This document shows positions 47,101 to 63,110 of a DNA stretch of 64,000 nucleotides, piece after piece (within the stretch, counting starts at the first letter, position 1; each line of letters opens with the position of its first letter). A program made the position numbers and the translations under genes. The notes beneath the pieces are model-generated. The model made no database searches. It was given only the letters and a program-made list of their open reading frames with translations, and had not been told where the DNA came from. The stretch is from Acanthochromis polyacanthus (taxonomy: Eukaryota > Chordata > Actinopteri > Pomacentridae): positions 8,584,653-8,648,652 of the forward strand of contig NC_067131.1 of the NCBI RefSeq assembly GCF_021347895.1, in the 5' to 3' direction.

Positions 47101-50100
47101 GACAGTAGTGTATTTATTGGTGACATCTCATTAACAATGACATTTCAGAGTTACTTGCCAAGAGTGTTGATCATCTGCCTTTCAGTCTTTAAAGTAAGAG
47201 CTAAATCATATTCCTTCACAAGAGAATGAAAAATCTATGCTCTTAAAGTGTTTTTGCATGTGAGATGGTGAGACAGAACTTATAATTATGTTTCAGGTAG
47301 CAAAACAAAACAGTAAAAGTATGCCTAAGTATGTTGAGATTGCACTGTCGGAGTTCATAACAAAGATCTGTGGAGGAGAAGAGACGGCGGTCCACATGAT
47401 TGACAGGTTTTTAATTATTCAAGAGAGGAATTTAATTTTGTAGCTGCTGTGGCTCCGGTTTGGCATTAATCACACAGAGGTTACTCTCCTTGACGGTCCT
47501 TGGCTGCCACTACATTTATCAAATTGTACATCCTGTATACTCAGCGTAGTGGATCCTGCAGATTGTATCTGACCATATTACATATCTGTCCGCTTCCTGT
47601 ATGCAGGGATTGTGTGGTTCGCCTCAGTGATAGTGGGTTCACCAATGCTGTTTGTGCAGCAGCTAAAGGTAAGTACCTTTCTGAACAATGACAAAATTGC
47701 TTTCTATAGCTTCCTTCAGCTGTGACTGCACAGCATACTAACCACAATTTTGATACGAGTGAACGTCAAAAGCTTGATTCAGCTCCAGAGAGATTAGAAT
47801 TATTTTCATTATCAAAACTGATAATCTCACATTACTGTATCTTGCACAGAAGGATACAGAAATTTCTTCAAAGGAGTTCACATTCCTGATGGTAGCCCCA
47901 CTGTGCATAATGGAGGAGGTTCAAATTGGCATTAGCTGAACATTCAAGCCTTAAGCTTACAGCAACGGGTGAATGCCTCTGCAGGATATAGGAGTTTTAA
48001 AATCTGGCTCTGTTACTGCAGTGATACACTGTTAGCGCTGTGTTTTTGTCAGCTAGCATAGATTAATAACCAGAGCTCAAGAGGGGTGCCAGCGTTGGCG
48101 GAAAAACCTAGAAAGCGTCCAAGAAAAGTTCCTGATGCTGCAGATTTAAAAGAAACTTACTGTAACCTTCAATGGAAGAATTACAATCTAAAGTAGAAGG
48201 TTATGAAAAGCTCAGTCCTGTTATTTGAAATTTCAACCTGTAAAAATATCCTCATACTCAGTCAACAACAGATATACATTTTTTACTTCCATCTAATCAA
48301 AACTGCAAATTAGAGCATAAATAACAGTATAACGATGGGTCACTGATGATCAGAAAGTTCTTCACTGGAGTGTAACTTTTATGAGACAGAAATGAAACAC
48401 AATAATGTCACATTTAGATTATCCATAGCAGTACTGGGGAGCTTGTTCAGTGAATCCTTGGCTGTAAGTTGTGATTCAATAATAGATAAAATCCAGTCCA
48501 GGTGCTGAGACTACTAGATGATTATTGTTGCTTTTCTATTCATAAACACACTCCTAGATGTAGAAGTCAGTGAGTGCACAGTCATGCAGATTACACATGC
48601 ATGCATGCATAAAAAAAAAAACACCTTAAGAGTCTTTGCCATGGGCTTTGTAAGCAACTCTTATTGGTTGTTTGGATGTGTCTGTCTAAACCCTCCTCAG
48701 GCACTCCAAATTTTGTAAGAAACAAATAAATTGTACATCAAATGTGTCCCAAAGTATCATGTTAATACCACCCAGTAAATCGGAGCATTTATCTGTCTTA
48801 GTTGTTCTAAAATCTGTTCCTGCTCCCTCTGTCAGGTGAAGTACGACTTCCTGTATGATCACTACCACGTCTGCTGCCAGGAGAGTTGGACATCTCTCAC
48901 CCATCGGCAGGTTTACACCACCTTCATCATGGTGGCTCTTTTCCTGCTGCCTCTGGCCGCCATGCTGTTCCTCTACACGCGCATCGGCATCGAGTTGTGG
49001 ATCCGCAAGAGGGTTGGCGACACCTCGGTCCTCAACACCATGCACCACAGGGAGATCAGCAAGATCTCAAGGTGACCACGGAGAAGTGTTTTATCTAGTC
49101 ATCATGTCTCTTGATAGATAGAACATCTTTTTATTTTGGTTTGCGTCACGGTTAGCGAAATTGCCAATGCTTGTGGGTGGGAAGCTAAAAAACGGGTCAG
49201 TGGTCCATGTTGTTACATTGGTTGGACAGGTCAAGTGTTCAAAGAAGTTACAGATTCTGCACAGTTTGGACAGTATTTTCACTCAATAGTAAAGCAAAAA
49301 GTCATACTGAAAACAAAAAAATAAAAAAGCATCTATGTTTGACAAATGGGAAGATTCACTCACATTCTGTAGCAACCACAACTTTTTATCAATATACTGA
49401 GAATAAAATGGTATTTCTCTTCTTACATTTTGAATTGATTTCCATATTTGTCTCCTGTCTGCTCTTCACGGCCTACAGTTCAACCCAGTTCAGCAGAACA
49501 TCCCAGAATTTTTGTCATGTGACTCTTGGTCACCGCTGAGTCACCAATGGCTTCTTGCCTGCAGAATCTGTTTTAAGCGAAGACTTTGTTTTTGGTGATT
49601 TCTTTTTTTTTTAAAAAGCCATGTAGGGTAATGGGATTTTGATAAAATATTCAGATTTTAAGCTTTGCTGACCTTTTTTTCTTTAAACATTTTGAACTGT
49701 TTGAACTTCTGAGGAGGACACGAGACAGGCAGCAATATATACAGGGTGTCCCAAAAAATGTATACACCTTTTAGCAGCTGATGAGTAACTGACCTCACAC
49801 TATTAGGATAACTACAAGACAAAATCTACGCAATGAGACCTGCAACAGTCACTGAACTGAGAGCAACTATTGAACAAGAATGCACGCAAATACCAAGGGA
49901 ACTTTTTCATGATGTGTGCTATTCCGTCGCTTCGCGTTGTCGGCAATGTCTGGACCAGAACGGACATCAGTTTGAGAACAGGCGGGGACAAAACAATCGA
50001 ATGATGTTTGCAAATTCTCTTACATGTTGAAAATTAAACGAATTATAATAAATACTTAGTTTACAATTATTTAAAGTATGTATACATTTTTTGGGACACC

Positions 50101-52480
50101 CTGTATTTTACTAAAACAACAACAAACAAAAAAAACAACAACAACCATTTAATCAAACACCCACATGTGTTACCAGTACTGGAAAAACATTGTGACTCTA
50201 CATGCTTTGGATATTTTACACCTTACATTTGTAATTGGCTTCCATTTCCTCTTTAGCATACACTGCCTGCAGTTCAGTCCAGTTGTTTTGTTTTGTTTTA
50301 AATCCCAGAATTTTTGTCATGTAACTGTTGCTCACAGCTGAGTCACTAATGTCTTCATGGTTGCAGTGAGAAGTACAGATTTTTACGTCTTTTACAGAAT
50401 TTGTTCAAAGATTGTTTTTCGTGATTTTTTTTAAAAAAAGAAAAGCATGTAGGGTAATGTAATTGAGAGTAAATTTTATAATTTCAAGCTTAACCTTCTA
50501 TGCCAAATCTGCTCTTTTTTCGTTTCTCCAACTGGCAGTGATTATTTTCCAAAAAATTTGAATAAACTGGAATAAACATGTACATCGTTTAGCCAAATGT
50601 GTTCTGGAATAAAACCGTGGCTCTTTATGCTATAGATATTTTATTTTGTACATTTCATTTGGTTTCCGTGATTATCTCCTGTTTGCTATACTCTACTTGC
50701 GGTTCATCTGAGTTTTGATGAAAAGTCCCAGAATTTTTGTCACGTGCAGGTTGGTCACAGCTGAGTCTACAATGGCTTCTTGGTTGCACAGAGGAGTGAA
50801 GAATTTTGTAGCGACTTTATTTTTAGTGAGTTTTTAAATGATGTCCATTTGATAAAATATTCAGATAATATTCAGATTCTCCACCGCTTGACACAGATAT
50901 GCTGTACATGGACTGCCTTTGTCGATAATCTTTAAACCGTGGTCACCTTGAATTGTTTGAACTTTCAGAGAGGACAGGCAACGATTCACCATTGGTTCCA
51001 ATTCAAAATTTAATAACAGGGGCATGCTTTCAGTGCCTAGCAGCAGGACTCAGGCCTGTAATTTGCCACAGTGTCTTGAGAATGCCCGTTCAGTAAGGGC
51101 AAATCAACAGAGAGTGGCTAAGTACATTTACTAAGACCGACAACAGAGGTCAATGATTAGAAATCATCTGGGTTTGGTATATGGAACAGTGAGGCAGGAA
51201 GCTGGAGGAATTCCCCAACGCACTAGACACTGGTCAAGATGCATAATTATACTGCAGGATTAGGTGGTGATGGGGAAGTGGTGGCTTGTGGAATCATAGA
51301 TGTGAAAGGCAGAATGAAAAACAATGATTCAAGAGCCTCTTGGTGACCTGACAAGTCACCAACACCTCAGCGGTAGTGCAATATTTTCTCCTGGTTCTGC
51401 GAATCCCAGCTACTGCTCCTTGACCACAACTTTTTCTATGAGATGACTGGTGCATTCTCCCGTTTGGCCTATGAAACATCACAACTACTGTTTTGTTTGC
51501 ATTAAAATATATGTGAAACATCCATGGAATCTTTAAAGTAAAATCTGACTGGTTTCCTTGTTGGAATCTGTAAGCAGAAGAGGAGTTACTGATAGATCTC
51601 AACAATAATCAACCCCTGTCACTTGGAAAACATAAAAATTTCTACTTTTAAACTGTCATTTCCAAAAAAAAAAAAAAAGGCAGACCTTTCAAGTGTGTGA
51701 TTGTCAGGTGTGTGATTTTTTCACATTGACTCACTGTTGCTGCTCACTCCAGCACTTCAGTGGGAAAACAGTACCATCATCAATGTTATTAGCTGCCTTT
51801 GTTGCTTTCTGGTTATAACAGGAAAGGCTTTCATCTAGTTTCAAAGAAAGATCAGACGATTTTTTGCTTTTACATTCTGCAGGAAAAAGAAAAGAGCCGT
51901 CAAAATGATGGTCACAATTGTGCTGCTATTTACGATTTGCTGGGCTCCGTTCCACACAGTCCATATGCTGTTTGAGTACTGTAAGTATTGCCCGATGCAT
52001 TAAAGGTCAATGGGAGTTCTTGATGTATGTCAAACCTCATTTCGTGCATCAATCTGAGTCCTCTCTGTGTCTATATGTCCAGATGACCTTGAGAAGAAAT
52101 ACGACGGAGTCACACTCAACATGATCATCGCCGTTGTCCAGGCCATCGGGTTCTTCAACAGCTTCAACAACCCCATCGTCTACGCCTTCATGAACGAAAA
52201 CTTCAAGAAGAGCTGCGTCTCCACGCTCTCCCACTGCGTCCGGAAGCCCAACCAGCAGGTCGACGTCATGGTGGCACCCAGGCTGAGCGTGCAGTTCATC
52301 AAACCCCAAAGCAGAGAAGCCTTCATAAAACCGGACGATGGCAACAGCTTGGAGCGGCCCTCAGCGGAGAAAGGCCCTTCAACTTCATCGCAGGGGGAGC
52401 GCTCGCTGGAAATGATAGGCGAAAAAATCTCCACCATCCAAACGGAGCTGCCTGCAAATAGCTCCAGTGAAGTCAAATGA
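42711..52480 (+). CDS. qrfpr-like: QRFP (26RFa) receptor-like GPCR, complete
   Basis: Six exons: 42711-43080 (ATG 42711), 44789-44947, 47607-47668, 48836-49071, 51883-51980 and 52083-52480 (stop TGA 52478-52480). AG/GT borders and phases all agree; total 1323 bp, 440 aa, close to human QRFPR (431). The N-terminus has NLSRQEFISTYNIQPLVY and IPELP, the QRFPR signature. TM1 is about residues 58-81 with GNSLV; TM2 has ICSLAVSDLLITFFCIP; the DRY site is ERY at 152-154 (MTCIAIERYQGIVFPLKM). TM5 lies in exon 4 (YTTFIMVALFLLPLAAMLFL), TM6 has CWAPFH, TM7 has NPIVYAF at about 338. QRFPR is a class A receptor for the RFamide peptide 26RFa/43RFa, acting in feeding and neuroendocrine control. NPFFR is excluded because the N-terminus and loops match QRFPR better. 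Teleosts hold several QRFPR paralogues; which one this is remains open. Confidence 0.92.
43081..44788 (+). other. QRFPR-like intron 1
   Basis: Contains the (AT)n block at 44099-44155. A small inverted repeat (TTCTAATTGGAG and CTCCAATTAGAA) lies at about 44199-44231. No separate gene seen. Confidence 0.5.
44099..44155. repeat. (AT)n microsatellite in QRFPR-like intron 1
   Basis: About 28 uninterrupted AT dinucleotides; likely length-variable. Confidence 0.95.
45639..46340. mobile_element. Harbinger-like non-autonomous element
   Basis: The element 45642-46337 (696 bp) has inverted ends AGGCCCGGTCACACCGCCCG (left) and, on the other strand, AGGCCCGGTAACACCGCCCG (right); similarity continues through AACTTTGCTGGAGC. 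It is flanked by the trinucleotide TAA on both sides (45639-45641 and 46338-46340). A 3-bp TAA/TTA duplication is usual for PIF/Harbinger. The interior is strikingly GC-rich with AGCGGTAGCG repeated three times at 45811-45840 and many AGCG/GTTGG motifs; no transposase. It lies in intron 2 of the QRFPR-like gene. Confidence 0.78.
46748..47112. mobile_element. Tc1/mariner-type MITE
   Basis: The 361-bp element (46750-47110) starts CACTACTGTTCAAAAGTTTG and its other end, reversed, reads CACTACTGTCAAAAGTTTAG. It is flanked by TA on each side, the Tc1/mariner target duplication. No transposase remains. It lies in intron 2 of the QRFPR-like gene. Confidence 0.88.
49430..50830. repeat. Three diverged tandem copies of an intronic segment
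   Basis: The block TCCCAGAATTTTTGTCA, followed by GTCAC(A/C)GCTGAGTC and a TGGCTTCTTG-like stretch, recurs at 49501, 50303 and 50726. Spacing is 423 bp between the last two, and 802 bp between the first two, of which 362 bp is the inserted mariner-like element. So the segment was probably triplicated before the transposon arrived. Confidence 0.72.
49740..50105 (+). mobile_element. Mariner-like element with a transposase C-terminal remnant
   Basis: Element 49742-50103 has nearly perfect inverted ends: CAGGGTGTCCCAAAAAATGT at the left and the reverse complement at the right, flanked by TA. Inside, a 65-codon frame (49833-50030) reads MRPATVTELRATIEQECTQI and PRELFHDVCYSVASRCRQCL, matching the C-terminal tail found in IS630/Tc1/mariner transposases. 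The catalytic part is deleted, leaving a 362-bp non-autonomous copy. It sits in intron 4 of the QRFPR-like gene. Confidence 0.85.
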
Positions 52481-55400
52481 GGATGAAGTGGAGCAAAGTT
52501 CAGGTGTTTGAACGGTTCAACTCAACCCTCCTGTTTGCTGTCGATCCCTGGCGCTTGGCACAAGCAGCCACGAGTGTGTCAGACATGATTTAAGTCTCTC
52601 AGTTGCGGTTCAAAAGGCTCAAAAGTCCAACAGAAAGACAACAAACTGTATCTCTGCAGTGGCAGCGGGACTGTGAATGGATATTCATTAAAAAGAGGCA
52701 GTTTTACTCCAAAAACTGGGAGCATTCAGGAACAGTGGTCCAACAGGCAATTAATGATTTTTTGACAGTGGGGACAGCCAAATAAGAGCACTTTGTTGGC
52801 AGGTTAACAAGCAGGAAGCAGTTTGGTAATTTTTCCTTCATTATCTACTCATCATCCTTTCAAATCGCCCACTGACCACTCAGAAATAATTTCTGTTTTC
52901 TCTCAAAAATTGCAGGACATCCAGCCTCTCCCATACCTGTTTTCCACCAAATTATTTCTGGTTCTTAAACTGGTTCCATTCAGGATTCTTGAAATGTTGG
53001 TGTCAAACAGTGAACAGGCTCCTGTCTCCACCAATGATGGATCAGTATAATTAAGAACGCACTCAACAACAACAGAGAAGCTTTGCACATCGTCTTTATT
53101 TCCAACCAGTAATGACACTCCCACTGATGTCGTGGCATTTCAGGTAAAGGAACAAAGCTGGGAACGTTCCAGGTTCTCAATCAATTCATTTTTGCTTGAA
53201 ACGCTCCTAGTGGCTCAAAATCAGACGTGCAGATCAGAACAGAATGTGTTCCCTGTTGGTGGTGAAGGGCTTTCAATAAGCATTAATGGTGCATGAGCGG
53301 GAACCATGCTCAATGTCATCCTGAATAAGCTCAGACTATAAGTACGGTGTTCTTGTAGAAGGGAAAATGTTTGGAAATGTCACACAATTTAAAATGGCCT
53401 TCATTCATTCAACTACTTACATGCAGTTTTCAACACCGCAGCTCAAAGCTCTTCTCTCCTTTGCCAACAGATTGTTCATTTCACACAAAAAAAGAGAAAC
53501 TTTGCAGCAACTTGTATATCACTCGGAACAAACAGAGATGAGACGCACAACAAGGAATACATAAAGCAGCTTTTTCTAACAGTAATGCAAAAAAAAAAAA
53601 AAAATCCAACTCCTGATCTATTTTCTTTTTTTTTTTTTGATTGTGCATATGAAGTTATTACATCACTGATAGGGGAAGGAATATATTTAGTGTGTGAAAA
53701 TCCTGCTTATTATGAAATTCGGTCACATCTCTACCCCCTATAGAATGTACTATAATGTATTCTGGGGCTACAGGTCATAAATGCAGCACAATAGGTTTCA
53801 CTGGGCTTTGGCTTTCATGCTTTTACAGAATCCATAAATCCTGTCCACGTTATCCTGATTTGAAAAGTCATAAACGATGCCACTGGTGAACGTACATTTA
53901 CACTGATCAGTCAAAACTAGAGAGGACCAGATCATGTTTCTCTCCCCAGTTCCAATCTGATTCATTTACTATTTCACATCTGCTCATACCCAGTTGTAAT
54001 CAACACCATTTTCCGAGATAATAAGCACTTAAAGTCCATTAAATTCTTAAAATCGATCTAATCTCTATGGTTGTCGACCTTAAAGCTCGGCAAAGCATTA
54101 AGAAAATAGCATGAGCTCCACAAGCTCCAAAAGACATTAAAATCCTGTATTCAATACATGTATGTCAGAGCATATATTATACATTAGCTGCAGTACTTGG
54201 AACCTCTTACTGTTTGACACTGTAGTGACCTGAGTGGACGACAAGCAAGCAGAAAGTGTTGTCGGAGTTTCGCTAGCAACAGGCACCATGACAGGGACAA
54301 TTTTTTAAAGAAACGTGTTCCAACACAACTCACACTTTTTCATTTTGACATGTGACGGTGGAGGACAACAAAAAATTAGGCTTAGAAAAAAAGCAGATGC
54401 TGACAAGTTAAAAGATGCTAATGATAGACCCCGAATTGGATTGATGATATCAGCTGAGGCATCCCCAGCCAAAAAGCATTTCGCAAATATTGTTAAGCCA
54501 CCAGCTCCAGCCTGTAAGGTAAGAACTGGTGGCTACGTTTATATTCCGGTTAAGAAAGGGTTTTTGACTGCATATAAATGTAGGCATTGACGTGGCACTG
54601 GGATGGCAGTAGATTCTTTAGCTTCTGTGGGTTGTGGGGTGGGACGTCCGTGGATTAGCCATGTGGATGCTCGATCACACTGGGACTAGGGGATTCTCTA
54701 GGGACTCCGGGTAAACTCCTCGGACTCTTTCTCCTTAGGCAGTTTTTGCGATTGCCCTTGCTGAGGGAGCCCAAGCAAAGCACTGCAAAACAAGATCATC
54801 AATGTAATTCACTTAATCTGTGTATATTTTGCCTGAACAGTGTAAATGCAAACGGAAAAGTCCTGCAACAAGAAAACAAAAGAGATGATTTAACTCCTCT
54901 GCATTTTGGAAACAAATGATCTCTCCTTTTATATAAAGCACAGATTAAAAAAAAAGAAACAAACAAGACAGAGCACAAAGGCAGGTCTTAAACTGAAATG
55001 GCAAACATCTTTTTCTTTTTGGTTATAATTTGGGTAAATGGCTGTCCGTGTGAATACGTAGGTGGAACAGCTAATGAGTTTTGCAGCATGTAAACATTTT
55101 TCAGATCCAAAGAGATTAATTGTGTTTTAGTCAAATTTGCATCCATAAAATGTGAAGTGAAAGAATGCTTTGTTGTGGAAAAAGTGCGAATGTTGAGCGC
55201 TTACTGTGAAGGCAAACTCAGCTTTAAACATGAGGATTGTCATTCATTCATACAGTGATAAACGCTTCATAGGCCGCCTATTCTCACTTCCAGAAACTAG
55301 TCAAATCAAGAATCTTTACTGTCATTATGCAATTAGTTTTCACCAGTTACATAATGAAATTTTGTTGGTAGGACCAGCTTAAAAGTCAACATTAAAAGAC

Positions 55401-57021
55401 GTGGACAATAAAGCATACAGTGCATTAAAAAAAGGTAAGAAAATATATATGCAACAGAGTGATTACAGTGCAGCAGTGCAAGGTGCAATTTCAGTTCCTT
55501 CTCATCTCAAGCTTTTAAAGTGAATGTGTGTGAAGTTGTACAGAGTTTACAGCTCTGTGTTCACATTTAAAGCTTAAGCACAGTCTCACCTCTGCATGTG
55601 TCTGTGATGTGACGCTACATGTCTTTTATAGAGTATTTTGAGCACATCATAAGTGTGAGCTAAACCAGATGGGCTTTGTTTGTAGGGTCAGAGAGGCGGA
55701 AAATGAAGTGGATCCTTATAAGAGATGTTCTGTGCTGCAAGACAGTACTAGTGTTAGTGTTTTGTTACATGCTTTACAGAGTTCCTATAAGCTCAGACCT
55801 GCCATCTCTGCAACACTGGCCAATGAAAGTGAGTTTCTTTGTTCTCTATTTTTCTATAAAAGTTGCAATTTTGTGTTTCTTCTTAGAGAGCTGGAAGATT
55901 CAGAATATTTTACCATATTCTTAATTAAACAAGAGCTATAAGAGTTACAGGTAGTTTTTCTGTACTGAACCATGAATGTAACTACTCACAAATAAGAAAC
56001 AACCTTTTTGAAAAATGCTTGTGTGCAGTAAAATAAAAAAGCTGTTATACACATGTCTGTGAAGCAGCTTAGATGTGGGATGATCACAAACACTTTTATT
56101 CCTGAGCTTTTAAGGTGAAATGCGGGATCAGTAACAATGTGTTTGCTCAATAGTCCTGTGGGATATTTTTGTAATGTTCATGTCTTAAGATTTAAGTTTA
56201 ATCTTGGTGTTATATTTAAAACTGCTTAGACATTTTGTAATGTTTGGCAATGACAGTGTGGCTTTAATTCACCGTTCTGTGCAGAGTTGAAATAGGCTGC
56301 GCTGAATATCCAACCGATTTAAAATCCTTTTTTCCTTTCTTTTATATCTTTGTCTTTGCCTTTTTCTTCTTGTTAAATTCAACATTGAATAAAAACACCC
56401 ATTTCAGTTTGTTTCTTTGCTTTTGCAATGTAGTGGGTTAAATCCACATGGAGTCCTCTTATACATGTAGGTATTGCTATTCCCCATCAGGAGTCACAGA
56501 CTCATGATCCTCAAGGTGTGAAAGCACACCTTGAGGATCATGACATCATGTGTCTTGTGATTATTAGCTGAATGTTAATGCCACTGCTTTAAATAAAGGT
56601 CTCTGAATTATTCATGAAAGAATTTCTGATCTGGGCAGACAACAGCTCCCTCTGTGGCAGCTCATGGAAGTATCACAAAACAGGAACACTGAGATTTGCT
56701 CTCTAAAAAGTAGTCAGACGCTTACATACATAATCCCTACTTTCTCAGTTAGCACACTGTTCAACTGAATTTTCTTTAGTCCAATAAAAAAGTGATGTAG
56801 AAGAAAGTAATTACAAGGAGCACTTAGCTGCAATTTCCATTTACTGACTTGCAAGTCAGCAAAAACTGCTTCGTATAGTTCAAATACAGATTTCTACTTT
56901 GGACAAGTGCTGTTTCAGCAACTGTAAAGTTGAATATAGAAGCAAACTGTGGCAATCAAATGACTGAAAATATGTAAGTTCGATGTGGGAGAAGAAATAC
57001 TCCACATAGTAGTCAATCTAA
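52481..57021. other. QRFPR-like 3' UTR and intergenic region
   Basis: AT-rich with homopolymer runs near 53590 and 53630. Reading frames at 54315-54590 and 55669-55941 are short and unlike any family I know. Around 55305-55370 a stretch ending AATGAAATTTTGTTGG resembles a common fish retroposon 3' region, but I could not define it. A perfect 19-bp hairpin is at 56502-56543. Confidence 0.4.
56502..56543. repeat. Perfect 19-bp hairpin with AAAG loop
   Basis: Arms TCATGATCCTCAAGGTGTG (56502-56520) and its exact reverse complement (56525-56543) are separated by AAAG. No gene or transposon end is attached to it. Confidence 0.9.
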
Positions 57022-57287
57022 TGCAGATTCCGTCCTGGTTGTAGAACGGTGGATCAGCTCCTTACTCTTGTGGAGCTGCTGAGGGGATCAGGGGAGTTTG
57101 ACCTGCCAGTCCACATGTGCTTTGTGGATGTGGAGAAGGCCTATGACTGTGTGCCTCGAGGGGCTCTGTGGGATATACTGTGTGAGTATGGGGCACCGAG
57201 CTCGCTGATACGAGCCATTCAATCCCTGTACAATCAAGGTGAGAGCTGTGTCATACTCAGCACAAAGTCAGACTCGTTTCCTGTGGG
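57022..57287 (+). mobile_element. LINE reverse transcriptase fragment
   Basis: A plus-strand frame reads FRPGCRTVDQLLTLVELL-like sequence, then HMCFVDVEKAYDCVPRGALW, the RT region with the FxDxxKAxD motif, and SLYNQGESCVIL. The first residue of the standard motif after VD is kept (VEKAYD), so copy decay is modest. It stops at SDSFPVG, where the sequence turns into a hairpin. Only about 90 residues of the ORF remain. Confidence 0.85.
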
Positions 57288-57314
57288 AAACATGGGAATG
57301 TTTCCCACAGGAAA
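57277..57314. repeat. Perfect 17-bp hairpin with GGGA loop at the LINE fragment end
   Basis: Arms TTTCCTGTGGGAAACAT (57277-57293) and the exact reverse complement (57298-57314) flank GGGA. The left arm is LINE coding sequence (frame for SFPVG); the right arm is a templated inverted copy of it. GGGAAC(A/G)TGGG motifs continue to 57340. Confidence 0.9.
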
Positions 57315-58319
57315 CGTGGGAACATGGGGAACATGGGAATGAATACGGTGCATCGCTATAACCAATTCTGAAGCATCAAACTATTGAAACACTGCACATA
57401 CAAAAGAATAACAGTTTGTCTTTAACAGCTGCAATAGCATACCACAAAGATGCTTTTGATTACTTTGCTAGATATTTATATGTCATCTGTAGTCCAATTA
57501 CATCAACAAGAAACACAGAGGTACATAGCTGAGATCAAATTCAAAGTAGAGTTCAAAGATGATCTGACTCATCATGATCACTAAGTCCCTTGGTCCAGAA
57601 AAGGCATCACAACTCATCTGATTCCATAGAAAGATGTTAACTAGTTTCATTGGGTCATCTCTTTATTACATTATATACATTATTACATGAGTAAGCTTCT
57701 TGCAGGATGTAAAATATCAGTTTCAATCACCTTCTGCTAAGCTGAATCTAGCATGGAAACCAATACAGCACATAAATGACAACTAATCTTCAAACCCAAC
57801 GTGAGTTTTGCAGCGTGAATGAGTACCATTTTTTTATCAAATGGAAGCCACAACACTGCAACTCATACTATTATTCAAAACCAAGTGTCAAAACAGAAGA
57901 GATCCAGCCTGCATCCACAGTGTTCTGAGCCATGTACACTGTGGGAACATAAAATACACTTAAATACACTCTTCTACAAACAAGTAAAAAGCCAGAAAAG
58001 CAGTTAAGGATAAGGGTTTAAAGCAGCAAAATCTTTCTTCAATCTGCTCACAGTTAAACTAATTTACACTGAAATAATAAGCAACTGTACTATCGCCCCT
58101 ATGTGCTCACAAATCTGCTTTGCAACGTAAAAAGAAACCTTCTTCGTGTGTGGCATTGGCAACAGAATGCCAAAAAACAGAAGATAAATCTATTTTCTGT
58201 CAGATTCACAAAAAGGGTATTTGACACTTTGGCAGGCACTTTTTGTTGAGGATAACCTTACTGTCCGTAGACGCTATGAATAAAAAAACTTGTAAATATT
58301 CCTATTCCTGTCCTTGCTG
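57315..58319. other. Downstream region of POLR3A, no gene seen
   Basis: AT-rich non-coding sequence that should include the POLR3A 3' UTR. The 62-codon frame at 57819-58007 is not supported. Confidence 0.4.
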
Positions 58320-62564
<4,245 letters not shown>

Positions 62565-62816
62565 CTGAAAGATGAATAAAAAACAAAATCAGTGAACAAA
62601 GCCCCTAGCTAGTGCTTGTCTTGTCCTGCATTGGAAAAGCACTGCTCTGTCATACTTTAAAAGGAACACACAATGAGGTGTGAGAAAAGTTTGCTGTAGC
62701 TGCTGCTGTTAAAGCAGATTTCACGTGTATTGCATTACACAGAGGGACAAAGACTTCAGGGACTGAACGGTTAAGAACACAGGAAGATGGTATTCTCTGT
62801 AGGTAGTGTCTACAGA

Positions 62817-63110
62817 TATGGACCCGTATCCGTAGCCGGCACTTTCCATTTGCCAGATAGATACGGACCCGTACGTGAGTCTCGCGAGTCAAGAAGCTGC
62901 TAACCACTGCAAACTGTTGAAAGGTAAGCAAAGGTTAAGGTTAGGGTTAGTGTTAGGGTCAGGTTTCGGTCCGTACCTGTAGTACCGATGCTACAGGTCC
63001 GTACCGCTAGCGTCTACCGGGAGTCACGTGACCAGATCTCGCGTATCTGATTGGCAAATGGCAAGTGCCGTATCCGTAGTCCACAGGCTACGGGTACGGG
63101 TCCGTACCTC
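62817..63110. mobile_element. Foldback-like element with long inverted ends and telomere-like core
   Basis: Left arm 62820-62855 starts GGACCCGTATCCGTAGCC and ends CTTTCCATTTGCCA. The right arm 63052-63103 is its complement (TGGCAAATGG, then GGCTACGGGTACGGGTCC) with an extra 16-bp TATCCGTAGTCCACAG inside. The core has TTAGGG-like motifs at 62935-62966 and further short inverted CCGTAC motifs. No frame is present. It is probably a non-autonomous DNA element upstream of the last visible POLR3A exon, within an intron. Confidence 0.6.

Noticed and set aside
48686..49048. 120-codon minus-strand frame
   Set aside because: It is the antisense shadow of QRFPR-like exon 4.
42711..52480. NPFFR1 or NPFFR2 as identity of the GPCR
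   Set aside because: NPFF receptors are neighbours of ADAMTS14 and ADAMTS3 in human, so this was the first guess, but the N-terminal block, IPELP, and intracellular loop sequences match QRFPR.
54315..54590. 91-codon plus-strand frame downstream of the QRFPR-like gene
   Set aside because: Lys/Ala-rich but with no recognised domain, no splice support and AT-rich surroundings.
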